DNA of 64,000 bases from Oegoconia quadripuncta (GCA_949316235.1 OX438751.1:21204801-21268800), one strand, 5' to 3'; shown: positions 52,762 through 61,930, numbered from the stretch's first letter. Program-made: numbers and translations. Notes: generated from the sequence alone by a model not told the origin.

Positions 52762-53135
52762 AAATTCTACTGTACGGCTTAAACCGTCCAGTCCTCATTG
52801 GATAAAATAAGATTTGTACACCATAAATCAAAAACATTGCTCTGTCTTCATACGAAAAGCCTTTAAAGCTAATTATAAATAATACCTAAATAGCTTTAAT
52901 TACGGTTAAATTAGCTTGTTTTAGCTTTTCTATAATTAGCTTGTAGGCTTTTTGAGTGCAGGTCAGAGCGATTTTTTTTATTTTATTCTCTTATTTTGAT
53001 TAAAAAAGAAATCTTAATTTATCCAATGAGGGCGCCACTACTAGATGGAATTCATTATAATTTTAATTAAATACAATTTATTCATGCAATTACATATTTT
53101 GCTTATGAAATATAACAAACCCTCTTAAACCATTC
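52762..53135. mobile_element. M4 MITE-like element, copy 2
   Basis: The left arm (CGTCCAGTCCTCATTGGATA, AAATAAGAT) and right arm (ATCTTAATTTATCCAATGAG, GGCGCCACTACTAGATGGA) pair over the conserved core. The outer AACCCTCTTAAA of copy 1 appears only at 53119-53131. It is separated from the arm by about 70 bp of AT-rich sequence that copy 1 lacks. Confidence 0.7.
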
Positions 53136-53139
53136 TGTT

Positions 53140-53310
53140 GTCTCGTGTTCCTGGAATTCTCATTACTCATACGCCAGTACTGCTTTATTTATGATTATTA
53201 TTATTAATTATATCTCAAAATAATTCTTAGTTCTTCAAAAACAATGACGTTATTTAGATGTCTTTGTTAAAAGGGGCAACAACAGCGGACTTTTTGTCGG
53301 GCAAACTTTT
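53140..53310. repeat. Repeat G, copy 2
   Basis: ATTCTCATTACTCATACGCC, TTAGTTCTTCAAAAACAATG, TTAAAAGGGGCAACAACAGC and GGACTTTTTGTCG, colinear with 33.4-33.6 kb. Confidence 0.6.
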
Positions 53311-53545
53311 TGTTCTCTGTGTTTGCATAGAATGCCACATATTCAATCTTCGCGGACAAATTGTCCGAAGTGGATTTATTTGTCTGGTTCAAAGACGAAG
53401 CACACAATCCTAATACTTAAATATCTTTTCATCCTAGACTTGATGTCAAAAGTGTAAGATTCTGGGAACACCGACGCCAGCACGAAGTTCCATACCTGGT
53501 AGCACTATGAACGAAAAAATTAAACGCCAATAATCCCAGACCAAA
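53311..53545. other. Unassigned sequence
   Basis: Nothing recognised. Confidence 0.3.
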
Positions 53546-53549
53546 TGAA

Positions 53550-53705
53550 ACCTTCCCAATACCTGCCGCCGTAGCACGACTTCGTTTGTCGCGCGCGACA
53601 TAGGGGTGAGAGTGGGATTCTTATATATTTCGTCCAAGCGAATGAGCAGGACACATATTATCTCGCGCGACACAAACGTTTATCACGCCTGTCATGTCAT
53701 GCTGT
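53550..53705. mobile_element. CGCGCGACA inverted-repeat element
   Basis: TTCGTTTGTCGCGCGCGACA (53581-53600) faces TCTCGCGCGACACAAACG (53661-53678) across 60 bp. The stem is the only CpG-dense DNA for several kb. It has the form of a foldback MITE. Confidence 0.5.
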
Positions 53706-53789
53706 ATTGCTGGTAGGCTTAAGATGGAAAGGTGGTGGAAAAATTTAATGCAATTCCAAAGCACACTTATTTACATGAATCCTTAAACA

Positions 53790-54215
53790 ACTAAAATTTT
53801 AAATGTATAAAACCCTCGAAAAAAAATAAATATTATATCGTCTAGCTAGATAGACGACTCGTATCTTAGACTAATGAAGTATCTTTGAAAAAAAATATAA
53901 CTTTGAAAATCCCCGTAAAACTATGATATTTTTTATGGACAACGGGTTGTCACTTTACTTCAATCACATTTGTTAGGTGAAGATGAGGCCGAAGGTGAGA
54001 GCGTACCCGGAAATCCCATCTTATTTTGGGGGACTGGCTATCTTATCTCTGACAACCGGAATACACCAAACCAAATACACCAAAAAACTGTGTTAAGAGA
54101 TCTTCAAACGGGCTTAACCATTGTTTGTCAAAACCTATCAACCTTGTTAAAAACCGCACTCAAATCCGACCATACAATACTGATATACGTTCAGGCAAAG
54201 ACTGAATGAGAGAAA
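53790..54215 (+). repeat. Repeat F, copy 4, split by SINE-C
   Basis: The left part ends CCCCGTAAAACTATGATATT. The right part resumes ACCAAATACACCAAAAAACT, GTGTTAAGAGATCTTC, AACCGCACTCAAATCCGACC, ATACAATACTGATATACG. The uninterrupted 34.8-kb copy shows the two parts are normally contiguous. Confidence 0.7.
53929..54062 (-). mobile_element. SINE-C inserted in repeat F
   Basis: TTTTTTATGGACAACGGGTT, ACTTCAATCACATTTGTTAG, CGGAAATCCCATCTTATTTT, CTTATCTCTGACAACCGGAA. It is 5'-truncated at the same CAACCGGAA position as the copy at 46.88 kb. Confidence 0.8.
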
Positions 54216-54512
54216 ATACTTATGAAAATTAATATGATTTATGATTCAAACATGATACAAAAGATATATCGATACTAACAATACACGTTTACAAATTCCA
54301 TGTTTCGAGTAGATCAGTTACCTGATTCCGTTACCTTTAACCCCACAATAGGCAAGGCTGTGTCGTGGATATTAAATTAAATAAACATGTTACCTGTCCA
54401 TGAATATCTGACTATTATGATGGATGAGCTCAATCGAAGTGACACAAAACACCTGTAACGTTTTAAGATTGATGCTTTCAACGCTTTCTTCGGAAGTATA
54501 ACGCCGGCTTCT
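54216..54512. other. Unassigned sequence
   Basis: One TATCGATA at about 54267. Nothing else recognised. Confidence 0.3.
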
Positions 54513-54513
54513 T

Positions 54514-54745
54514 TTTTTTTATGCCCAACGGGTTGGTACTTCACCTCAATCACACCTGATGTTAAGTGAAGATGAGGTCGAAGGTGGAAGCGTACTGACC
54601 CGGAAACCCCAACACATTTCGGGGACTGGCTATCTTATCTCTGAGAACCGGAACACAACAATGCTATTAACATTGCTGCTTGGCGGCAGATTTAGATAGT
54701 GGTAGCTAGCCAGGCGGACATTTAAAACCCCCTACCACTAACCAA
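54514..54745 (-). mobile_element. SINE-C, head missing
   Basis: From TTTTTTTTATGCCCAACGGG through GGCGGCAGATTTAGATAGTG and AGCCAGGCGGACATTTAAAA to CCACTAACCAAG. Confidence 0.85.
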
Positions 54746-54970
54746 GTGGTTGCTTCTATTGGAAGTAGGTAATAAAATAATTGGAGGCAAAGGGGAGAGA
54801 TACGTTCGATAATCGGTTATGACGTGTTAACTTTTACTGCCAACACGCAATAACACAAGTGCGTCAAGGTATAATTAATTGGTGTGATGATATACTTTGG
54901 TGTGGGTGTGTGATACCGCGATTCCTGGGACACATTAAGACAATAAAAAACTTTTATTACTGACTAATTT
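54746..54970. other. Unassigned sequence
   Basis: Nothing recognised. Confidence 0.3.
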
Positions 54971-54973
54971 CGA

Positions 54974-55385
54974 TTGTTCTTCAAAACTATAACCCTTTCT
55001 ACTATGAAGTATGAAGTCGCCTGTCTGTCAGTTTTTTACAGGGTGCATTACGGGGAGTGTGCGTTGGAATTACATAATCTTATTCCACCGTCACCCTTCC
55101 ATCTTCGGACCATTAGGCGTGGGGAGGGATTCCACCCGTACATAGTTAATATACTGAACATTCGCATTAAGAAGTTCGATTCTTCATTCATCATCGGAAC
55201 AGCCAAGGCATGGAACTCCCTTCCGGCGTCAGTCTTTCGTGAATCCTACAACCGTGGGGTCTTCAAGAGCAGAGTGAACTGACATTTACTGGGATCGCGT
55301 GCTTCATCTTCGACCACATCGTCACTTTGCATCAGATGAGATTGTGGTCAAAGACGAATCCAGTCAATCATAAAAAAAAAAATAA
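54974..55385 (+). pseudogene. LINE reverse transcriptase C-terminus (HPY group)
   Basis: A 102-codon open frame (54974-55282) contains VFYRVHYGECALELHNLIPP, then SPFHLRTIRRGEGFHPYIVN, LNIRIKKFDSSFIIGTAKAW and NSLPASVFRESYNRGVFKSR. This is the C-terminal tail of a Jockey/CR1-type insect LINE: Y-GEC--EL, HPY, R---SFI-RTA-LWN-LP, VFP-RY, FK-RV. The 3' UTR GTGCTTCATCTTCGACCACA, TCAGATGAGATTGTGGTCAA and ATCATAAAAAAAAAA follows. It defines the tail found at 27.2, 29.5, 40.5 and 56.75 kb. No RT catalytic domain is present, so it is 5'-truncated and inactive. Confidence 0.78.
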
Positions 55386-55502
55386 TGTGTTTTATTGTTA
55401 TGTTAAATTTACGTAAACCATTGTTTATGAATAGTACCAACAAACTAGATAAAGTAATCTGTGGTTAGTCGTAGTAGCTAATCGACATCTGTAGTGTGCA
55501 TT
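55386..55502. other. Spacer
   Basis: Nothing recognised. Confidence 0.3.
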
Positions 55503-55790
55503 ATACCAGATGAGTTTTTTTACCGTAAGGACAAAATAGGGCGTATTAAGTGGGTAAGTGAAATGGAAGTTATTGGCATAGGTGTTTAATTTTTCAAAAC
55601 CATCATCAGTGCACGCGTCTGGCGGTGATGGATATGCGACTGGCGGTATTCGTAGGGTACCCATCATGCGAAATTTAGTTTTTTTTTTAAATTTATTTAA
55701 TTTAATTATGTAATTATGTGGACTAGGCTACAAACGCGACCGTCAAATGACACAACGCTTTATTCGATGATGGTAAATAATATTTTTTTT
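55503..55790. mobile_element. M5 MITE-like element, copy 2, right end lost
   Basis: ATACCAGATGAGTTTTTTTA, CCGTAAGGACAAAATAGGGC, GTAAGTGAAATGGAAGTTAT and GGCTACAAACGCGACCGTCA are colinear with 49.47 kb. The right arm is replaced by a SINE-C. Confidence 0.8.
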
Positions 55791-55794
55791 TATA

Positions 55795-55952
55795 AATATT
55801 AAGCTGATAAGACGGTGGTAGCTAGCCAGGCGCACATTTAAAATGCCCTACCACCAACCAAACCGAGTACTAAATATGTACCCCGCTGGGGATCGAACCC
55901 GCGACCTCCGAATCCTAAACCCAATGTTATTTACATTGAGCCACGGAGGTAT
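55795..55952 (-). mobile_element. SINE-C, 3'-truncated, head intact
   Basis: AGACGGTGGTAGCTAGCCAG, TACCACCAACCAAACCGAGT, GGGGATCGAACCCGCGACCT and TTACATTGAGCCACGGAGGT. It gives the cleanest view of the head. Confidence 0.85.
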
Positions 55953-56272
55953 TTAAATATTCATACACGGCTTGGGTTGATTATTATAATTAAACATCGT
56001 CTATATAAGACATTTTAACTATGAATGTCACCTACTTATAGCAAGGTTCATGATCGTTATAGCGTAGGTATAGATACGCATAATTTCTTCATAAAAAATT
56101 TGAGAGACACATGTGAGTAAATTACGTTAGGCGAAATGTTAATCTTGGTCTTGTAAATCTTTGATAAATGTTTAAACGCTCTTTATACTTCATAAATTAA
56201 GTACTTTGGTAGAAGTTTAGTCAGAAGTTATTAATGGCAAACGTGCACGATGACGGTTTGTTATGTTGTAAT
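55953..56272. other. Unassigned sequence
   Basis: Nothing recognised. Confidence 0.3.
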
Positions 56273-56275
56273 ACT

Positions 56276-56420
56276 TAGGGCCGGTACACATCAAAAGCAG
56301 CGCGATATGTTATCACATGATATAAACTAGCAATGCGTGGTAATGCGCGACGCGTTGCAAGTTGAGTCCTTCGGCCGACTTGCGACTTCGCATCGCTTTG
56401 ATGTGTGTCAGCCCTTATGG
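56276..56420. mobile_element. M6 MITE-like element
   Basis: TAGGGCCGGTACACATCAAA with AGCAGCGCGA at the left faces TCGCATCGCTTTGATGTGTG with TCAGCCCTTA at the right, about 30-bp imperfect arms. The short interior holds further internal pairs (GCAATGCG; CGCGTTGC). Confidence 0.7.
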
Positions 56421-56748
56421 CCTAGGGTACACTTGTCACTTAAATCGTTCTCCTATAATTTAGGAGCCAGGCTCTTGTTTGTGAAATATTGCCATTCGCT
56501 GTGTTCATAGAACGTAAATTTGTAGAGGCTTTAAAAATAGCTTTCGGAGGTTATTTTTGCTTGTCCCGGATCCTCGAAACATTTACGTATACAAGACAGC
56601 CTTACATATTAATCGTACAACGAAGAAGAAATGGAGAAACAAGAGAGAACATTAACATTGTAGGGACATAGATACAAATATAACGTCGCGCCCCTGATCT
56701 CAAGTGGGGAATATGAGATATTCCAAACAAAAGCGTTTAGGTGTATGA
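56421..56748. other. Unassigned sequence
   Basis: Contains CTCCTATAATTTAGGAGCCA (a hairpin word, about 56450) common in moth repeats. A 60-codon frame at 56489-56671 has no known features. Confidence 0.3.
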
Positions 56749-56749
56749 A

Positions 56750-56812
56750 ACATTTTTTTATGATGATTACATACTATAATCTCAACTGATGGAAAGTCAC
56801 AATTGAAGGATT
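56750..56812 (-). mobile_element. LINE 3' tail (HPY group)
   Basis: TTTTTTTATGATGATTACAT, ATAATCTCAACTGATGGAAA, reverse orientation. Confidence 0.55.
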
Positions 56813-57092
56813 CAAGAAAACTTTGCCTTGGCTATTCGCATTAAAAGTTTGATGCTTGAAACATCATCTACAGTTTATCTTGAAAATGAGCCCATCGTCG
56901 TTAAAACATATAAATATATTGAATGTAAAGTCCTTTAGTACAATACCAAATCTTTTAGTACTTTTTTTAGTTTTTAGTAGTTATCTAGTTTTGAAAAATT
57001 AACAAGACCTTCGTGTCTTGATTGCGTGTTTAAATTTCAGTCGACTTCTATTTTTGGTAAGACAATTTTATTAAAGCTAAGATTTATTTGGT
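56813..57092. other. Unassigned sequence
   Basis: Nothing recognised. Confidence 0.3.
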
Positions 57093-57094
57093 TA

Positions 57095-57358
57095 TGACCT
57101 GTCCGATGTAGTGGTTAGCAACTCTGACCACTATATCAAAAGGTTGCGGGTTCGAATCCCGCTAGGGGCATAATATTTGTGTGATGAATACGGACATGTG
57201 TACCCGAGTTATGGATGTTTTCATTTATAATAAGTATTTATTTACAAAAAAATGTATTTATGTAGTATATCAACCATCTGGTGTCCACAACACAAGCTTA
57301 TAGTTGCTTACAACTAGATGGCGCTGTGTGTATGTCTAAGGATATTTATTATGATTAT
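57095..57358 (+). mobile_element. SINE-A, full length
   Basis: The head has GACCTGTCCGATGTAGTGG, then GGTTGCGGGTTCGAATCCCG. The CTTACTGTGG stretch is shortened to CTTAC before AACTAGATGGCGCTGTG. Confidence 0.88.
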
Positions 57359-57885
57359 TTGGCCCCCCTTGGCAGCTATATTAATGATGCTGACTATATA
57401 TACTTGCAACGTAGGTTATAGTAGTAAGTAGGTATAGGTACATGTTTTCAGACGGTAGCGTAAAATAATACACACGTTTCAAATTATGTATTTAATGAGA
57501 GACATCCATCATAATAATTAGATGCGTATAAATACCAAGTGCACAACGCGAACTAGTTCATGGCTACAAGACGAGAAGCTACTTAGATAGAGTTGCTTCA
57601 TGCTCTAGTTCCTACTAAGAATATCTACTAAAATTGCTTAGATGTCCCTCTTAGAATATGAGTTAATAATTTAGTGGATTGATGATGGAGCGTTCCGATT
57701 GTTATTTTTCTTATTCTTTTAGGGTTCCACATCTTACTTTAGAAAAAAGCTACTGTCTGGTATCAAGGAGCTTTTTCTCAGAAACGGCAGAAAAGAAATA
57801 AAAATATTGAATAGGTAACTAAGGCCGCATGCTGGTGTATTAAATCAAGTTCCTAAATGTAAGACACAAGAAAAAAAAAGTATTT
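57359..57885. other. Unassigned sequence
   Basis: Nothing recognised. Confidence 0.3.
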
Positions 57886-57889
57886 ACAT

Positions 57890-57980
57890 AGTAAGTGACA
57901 TAGCTCGCCTTTGTACATTTTATATACAATGTATATTTCTGTAATAATATTTGTGTACAATAAAGATATTAAGATATATT
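57890..57980 (+). mobile_element. CR1-like LINE 3' tail
   Basis: GACATAGCTCGCCTTTGTAC, TGTACAATAAAGATATTAAG. Only the last 90 bp. Confidence 0.6.
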
Positions 57981-58014
57981 AAAATATTAAGTTTGTCGCT
58001 GTCAGATTAAATCT

Positions 58015-58205
58015 ATAGACAAGAGCTTGTGTATCCGTTGATTTTGAATCCTAAATCAGCATCAAGTACATAGGAGTGTTTTATTTAGGTTTGGCTCTAC
58101 CTTAAAAAACGGTTTTCTTAAAGAGCGAAACCAAATGGGTTTTTAATAATTTAAGTGGTTTATTTTATTAAGGTTATAGACAGCGGCTCTCATTTTGGAC
58201 GCGCT
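58015..58205 (+). repeat. Repeat H, copy 2
   Basis: AGGAGTGTTTTATTTAGGTT, TGGCTCTACCTTAAAAAACG, GTTTTCTTAAAGAGCGAAAC, colinear with 50.79 kb. Confidence 0.6.
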
Positions 58206-58472
58206 TCGAACCGGTTCCAGCCCTGCATAGTCGACTATTTCCTTGTGATCCATAATTTTCAAATTTGGCACAAAAAGTGAGGTCTTGAAATAAGAAATTT
58301 CATATTACACGTGGAATTATGATAAGACATATTCACACAATTTCTACGTCGTTACCTAAAATTATTTAAGTTTGTCAGTTTAAAAAGTTTGTCATAATAA
58401 TGATGTTGGGTAGGTATGTATGAGTCCCCTCGTACTTGGTCGTTTTTAGTTAGGTAATAATTTGCTTCATCA
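58206..58472. other. Unassigned sequence
   Basis: Nothing recognised. Confidence 0.3.
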
Positions 58473-58474
58473 TC

Positions 58475-58565
58475 AATATATCAGCCACAGGACGTGCTGA
58501 ACATAGGTCTACCCCATAGATTTTCCGAGCGACCGGTTCGAAGCGGGCTGCATCCAGAAAATTTA
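58475..58565 (-). mobile_element. RTE-type LINE 3' end
   Basis: Minus strand: TGGATGCAGCCCGCTTCGAA, CCGGTCGCTCGG, CCTATGTTCAGCACGTCCTG, TGGCTGATATATTGATGATG. This is the final part of an RTE reading frame and its end. Confidence 0.65.
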
Positions 58566-58770
58566 GGCAACCATCATTAAAAAAAATCAAATAAAAAATA
58601 TTCATTCATCCCAAAATTAACAAAATTAATTAACAAAGTAAGAGGTTATTAGAACTAGGACAAAGTTGAGATGCTGATTTACAGTCTCCCCCAGCTTGGG
58701 TTAGTGGCTGCCACTAAAGAATGTATGGCTGTTACAGTAATAAATATAGATAAAATGTTTTAATTAATGT
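58566..58770. other. Unassigned sequence
   Basis: Nothing recognised. Confidence 0.3.
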
Positions 58771-58771
58771 T

Positions 58772-59045
58772 AACGACCTGTTTGGTGTAGTGGTTAGAAA
58801 CTCTGACCACTATACCAAAAGGTCGCGGGTTCGAATTCCGCAAGGGGCATATGTTTATATGATGAATACAGACACGTGTGCCCGAGTTATGGATGTTTTC
58901 ATTTATAATAAGTATTTATTTACAAAAAAAAAATATTTATGTAGGATATCTACCATCTGGTATCCACAACACAAGTCTATAGTTGCTTAAAGTGGAACTA
59001 GATGGCGCTGTGTGTATGTCCAAGGATATTTATTTATTTATTTAA
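58772..59045 (+). mobile_element. SINE-A, full length
   Basis: Typical head, GGTTCGAATTCCGCAAGGGG, GTATCCACAACACAAGTCTA, GCGCTGTGTGTATGTCCAAGG and an ATTTATTTATTTA tail. Confidence 0.88.
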
Positions 59046-59094
59046 TAAGTACATTCAATATAAGTTATCCAATTCCATATAAAGTTAAGTTGAC

Positions 59095-59265
59095 TTCTCT
59101 CTAGCCCTTTTATGCTCCAACGGCTGATGCCGACGAGCTATGTGCCCTGCTCAAATTTACTAATTCACTGGGCTATGTTGACGAGGCTCGCTTTTCAACA
59201 GATTTTTCCTCGTCCTGATCCTGATTCGATGTCGTAGTAAAACACAGAGCATCGCTCTCTCCTTA
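59095..59265 (-). mobile_element. RTE-type LINE remnant
   Basis: Minus strand: GAGAGAGCGATGCTCTGTGT, TATCGAATCAGGATCAGG-like wording, CATAGCCCAGTGAATTAG and GAGCAGGGCACATAGCTCGT. It is the same region as in the 10.6-10.85-kb remnant. Confidence 0.6.
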
Positions 59266-59550
59266 ACATAATTTGCATACATAAATAAACATGTTGCTCA
59301 TAGCTTTCAGTGAACATTGCCCTTATTTCGTTGTTCCCTAATTGGATCAGCGTCGTCGGCGAAGTTTGCGTGTTGGCAATACATTTTGCTCGGCCTGCAT
59401 TAACAATTCCTTTTATCGTTGCACTAGATAACACGTAATATAGGGGAATATATTTAGTTCTTCTTTCTTTTATAGACAAATTGTATCAAAATTTTATCGA
59501 CGAATTGGTAAACAATGTTCTCCGTCTTTCGCAAACCGTCCACACCCCGA
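59266..59550. other. Unassigned sequence
   Basis: Nothing recognised. Confidence 0.3.
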
Positions 59551-59575
59551 CCGAGCTATCCACTACACTACTATA

Positions 59576-59731
59576 CTATCCACTACACCAATCGGTCGTG
59601 ATTTCGTGAATAGCATAGCATAGCATTCTTATGCTATAAGGTCGTATGCGACAAAACATAGTGAACAGTATTTTCCGACTAAAATAAAGACTATCATTTA
59701 CGAAATCACGACCGATTGATGTAGTGGATAG
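59576..59731. repeat. Two SINE-B heads as an inverted repeat
   Basis: 59576-59607 is the reverse complement of 59700-59731 with one mismatch over 32 bp (CTATCCACTACACCAATCGG and on). Both are the 5' end of SINE-B, pointing outward. AGCATAGCATAGCATTC at 59611 is a small local repeat in the 92-bp loop. Confidence 0.82.
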
Positions 59732-59862
59732 TGAGAACCTATCAGCGAAACCAACTGTTGAGGGTTCGAATCCCGTGAGGGGTAAATGTTTGTGTGTTGA
59801 ATACGAACATTTATTCCAGAGTCATGGATGTTTATATAAATATTTATGTATGTATATTCGAT
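59700..59862 (+). mobile_element. SINE-B, tail truncated
   Basis: CGATTGATGTAGTGGATAGT, TTGAGGGTTCGAATCCCGTG, AATACGAACATTTATTCCAG, TGGATGTTTATATAAATATT. It lacks the CTTTGCTTAGTTTGGGAC tail. Confidence 0.75.
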
Positions 59863-59998
59863 CTTTCTTTCGTATATTTGTCTTTTCGATTAAATGGCCC
59901 ATCGGCTAAATAGCGTTTCGTTCATGTGGCACTTCGATTATCTGGCGTCGCACAAATGACTTTCGCTTATATGTCTTTCGAAATCGGGTCCTATATAA
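59863..59998 (+). repeat. Degenerate tandem array of about 16-bp units
   Basis: About eight units share a TTTCGNNTANNTGGC-like core: TCTTTCGTATATTTG, TTTTCGATTAAATGGC, CATCGGCTAAATAGCG, TTTCGTTCATGTGGCA, CTTCGATTATCTGGCG, then three poorer ones to TTTCGAAATCGGG. Confidence 0.55.
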
Positions 59999-60039
59999 AC
60001 TTCATTTAAACGTGGTCTTTTACTATCGATCTTATAAGA

Positions 60040-60360
60040 CAGCTCAAGATCACGCAACGAGCTCTGGTGAGCGCAATGCTCTTCGTTTCACTATAAGATT
60101 GAATGAGGAATGAAGAACCACTGACATAGTCAAGCGGATAAGTACATTGAAGAGGCATTGGGCAAGGCTTAATAGTTCTACGCGCTAGCGTAGAATTGAT
60201 GGTTTATGGGGCAAGTTCTGGAGTTGAGACTACACACCCGTGACGAGAAGCTGCAAGGGATGACCTAATAAAGTCGTGGGAAGTCGCTGGATCCATCTGA
60301 AAATCTATAGGGGAGTGTTTAGCAGGAGACGTCGGGTGGCTGATATGATGATATATTTGC
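60040..60360 (+). mobile_element. RTE-type LINE remnant, 3' end
   Basis: CAGCTCAAGATCACGCAACG (LKITQR), GAGCGCAATGCTC, AAGAGGCATTGGGCAAGGCT, GAAGTCGCTGGATCCATCTG and GTGGCTGATATGATGATATA trace the RTE C-terminus in order with many frame breaks. Confidence 0.6.
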
Positions 60361-60525
60361 AAGTCCTTTAATCTGTTCACGGGATTTAAGTAAATATATA
60401 TGCAAGAACTACACAAATAAAACACCCAATCACCCGTTGATACATAAACATTAAATTAGGCTCTGAAGTTTAGTGCCGGGTAATGTTTTAACGTTTACAT
60501 AAACATGTTGGAAGATATGACATGT
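60361..60525. other. Unassigned sequence
   Basis: Nothing recognised. Confidence 0.3.
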
Positions 60526-60527
60526 TC

Positions 60528-60605
60528 GCTATAGCGTCATCAAGCTGCCATGACGCAGAGGTGACGCATTAACGTCATGTAGTGTAACAATGACGTCACG
60601 ATCAT
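60528..60605. promoter_or_regulatory. Cluster of CRE-like TGACG sites
   Basis: Within 75 bp: GCGTCA, CATGACGCAG, GGTGACGCAT, TAACGTCATG and a full palindromic TGACGTCA at about 60591. Such sites are bound by CREB/ATF and AP-1-type bZIP proteins in animals. Confidence 0.35.
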
Positions 60606-61035
60606 TTTAGTACATTTTTATGGCGCTATTAGAGCACACTTTCATCGTTTGATGGGTGCACTCGGTGCCTGGCATTAAAACTTGTTCATTGTAACGCCGA
60701 CTTTAACACGGTTGTGTAAGTGCTATTTTGGTTAGTAGTCCAGTAAGGATACTCTTTTAACTTCCTATAATTTTAAAGGCCGCGATTTTTTGCACATGGA
60801 TAGAGTTCGTGTCAGTGATAGAATAAAAATATTTTCTAACAAAACGGTAGCTTGCCTTAGATATAGTCTGGGTATTTAGTAATAAAACATATACTATATG
60901 ATTAAAAAACTGTGAATTTCATTGTATCGGAGAATATACCTAGAACTCCTATTTACTGAAAAATCGATCAATAACTTATGAAAAATTTTAAACTATAATT
61001 GAGCAATGGGCAGTAGGGCATAGTTTATATTATCT
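60606..61035. other. Unassigned sequence
   Basis: Nothing recognised. Confidence 0.3.
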
Positions 61036-61039
61036 AATA

Positions 61040-61460
61040 TTAGGTGCTTACCTATGAAATTGGCGTTTTGTATGAAGAATTTCATTAAGACTGTTTTCTC
61101 CATACAAACATTTTTGATTTTTTTTTGGGAACGGCAAATCCAAATTTAGCTATTTGTGTGTATTATCGGATAACATTAAGTTAAGTATAGGCAGCGTTAA
61201 TTTTTAAAAGTAACCGCTTAATAAAAGTTTCAGCGAATCTAAGAAATGATTATGGGAAGCACATGAAAAGAGCTCTGTTCAAATTTTTTTAATTATGTGT
61301 TTAGCCCATAAATTAAAAAATATTTCATGTGAAACCTTGAAATAATGTTCCATTTTCCAAATAAAAAACAAATTTGGATACTAGGTACATTTGAAAATCG
61401 CAGGAATTGGAACACATGATTAACGAAGAAAAAACCTCCAATTTCATGGACCGATACCGC
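61040..61460 (-). mobile_element. M1 MITE-like element, copy 2
   Basis: Colinear with the reverse complement of 3946-4364: CTTACCTATGAAATTGGCGT, TTTCATTAAGACTGTTTTCT, GGATAACATTAAGTTAAGTA, GAAATGATTATGGGAAGCAC, GAAAATCGCAGGAATTGGAA. The far terminal repeat has decayed (CCAATTTCATGGACCG). Confidence 0.82.
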
Positions 61461-61930
61461 CTTTTCGGAACAGAGAAACTCTGCCCCTAGCGGTCATACA
61501 TCCAAGGACTGACTGAACTAGAATTTGCTTAATAATAAAAACAGTAATCTGTATGTTATACTACAAATTCTTCGTCCAGGAATATAAGAGCCTATCACTG
61601 TTCCGCTGTTACTCTTAATAATAAGTTGAAAAGTATGTTAATTCTACTAACACAATCTTTTATTCAAAATAGCGTCCAACTTTTTGAGGACAGAAAAAGT
61701 TTTTTTTAGCAAAACAGTTATTGACTTGAATAAAACAACTTTATCTGAAAGATCTTAAGGCTTGAAAATTTGTGGGAGTTGTTAAAAGTAACGGAGACCG
61801 AAAGTTTGGGTGAGTTTTAAGTTACTGGTGACGGAAAATTATGAATTTCCAAAGTTTTTAAGTTGTCAATCCATTGTAATGGAAGTACGCGTGTCTTCTT
61901 AATGGTCTTTCATAGATCTATTTATATACT
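61461..61930. other. Unassigned sequence
   Basis: Nothing recognised. Confidence 0.3.
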
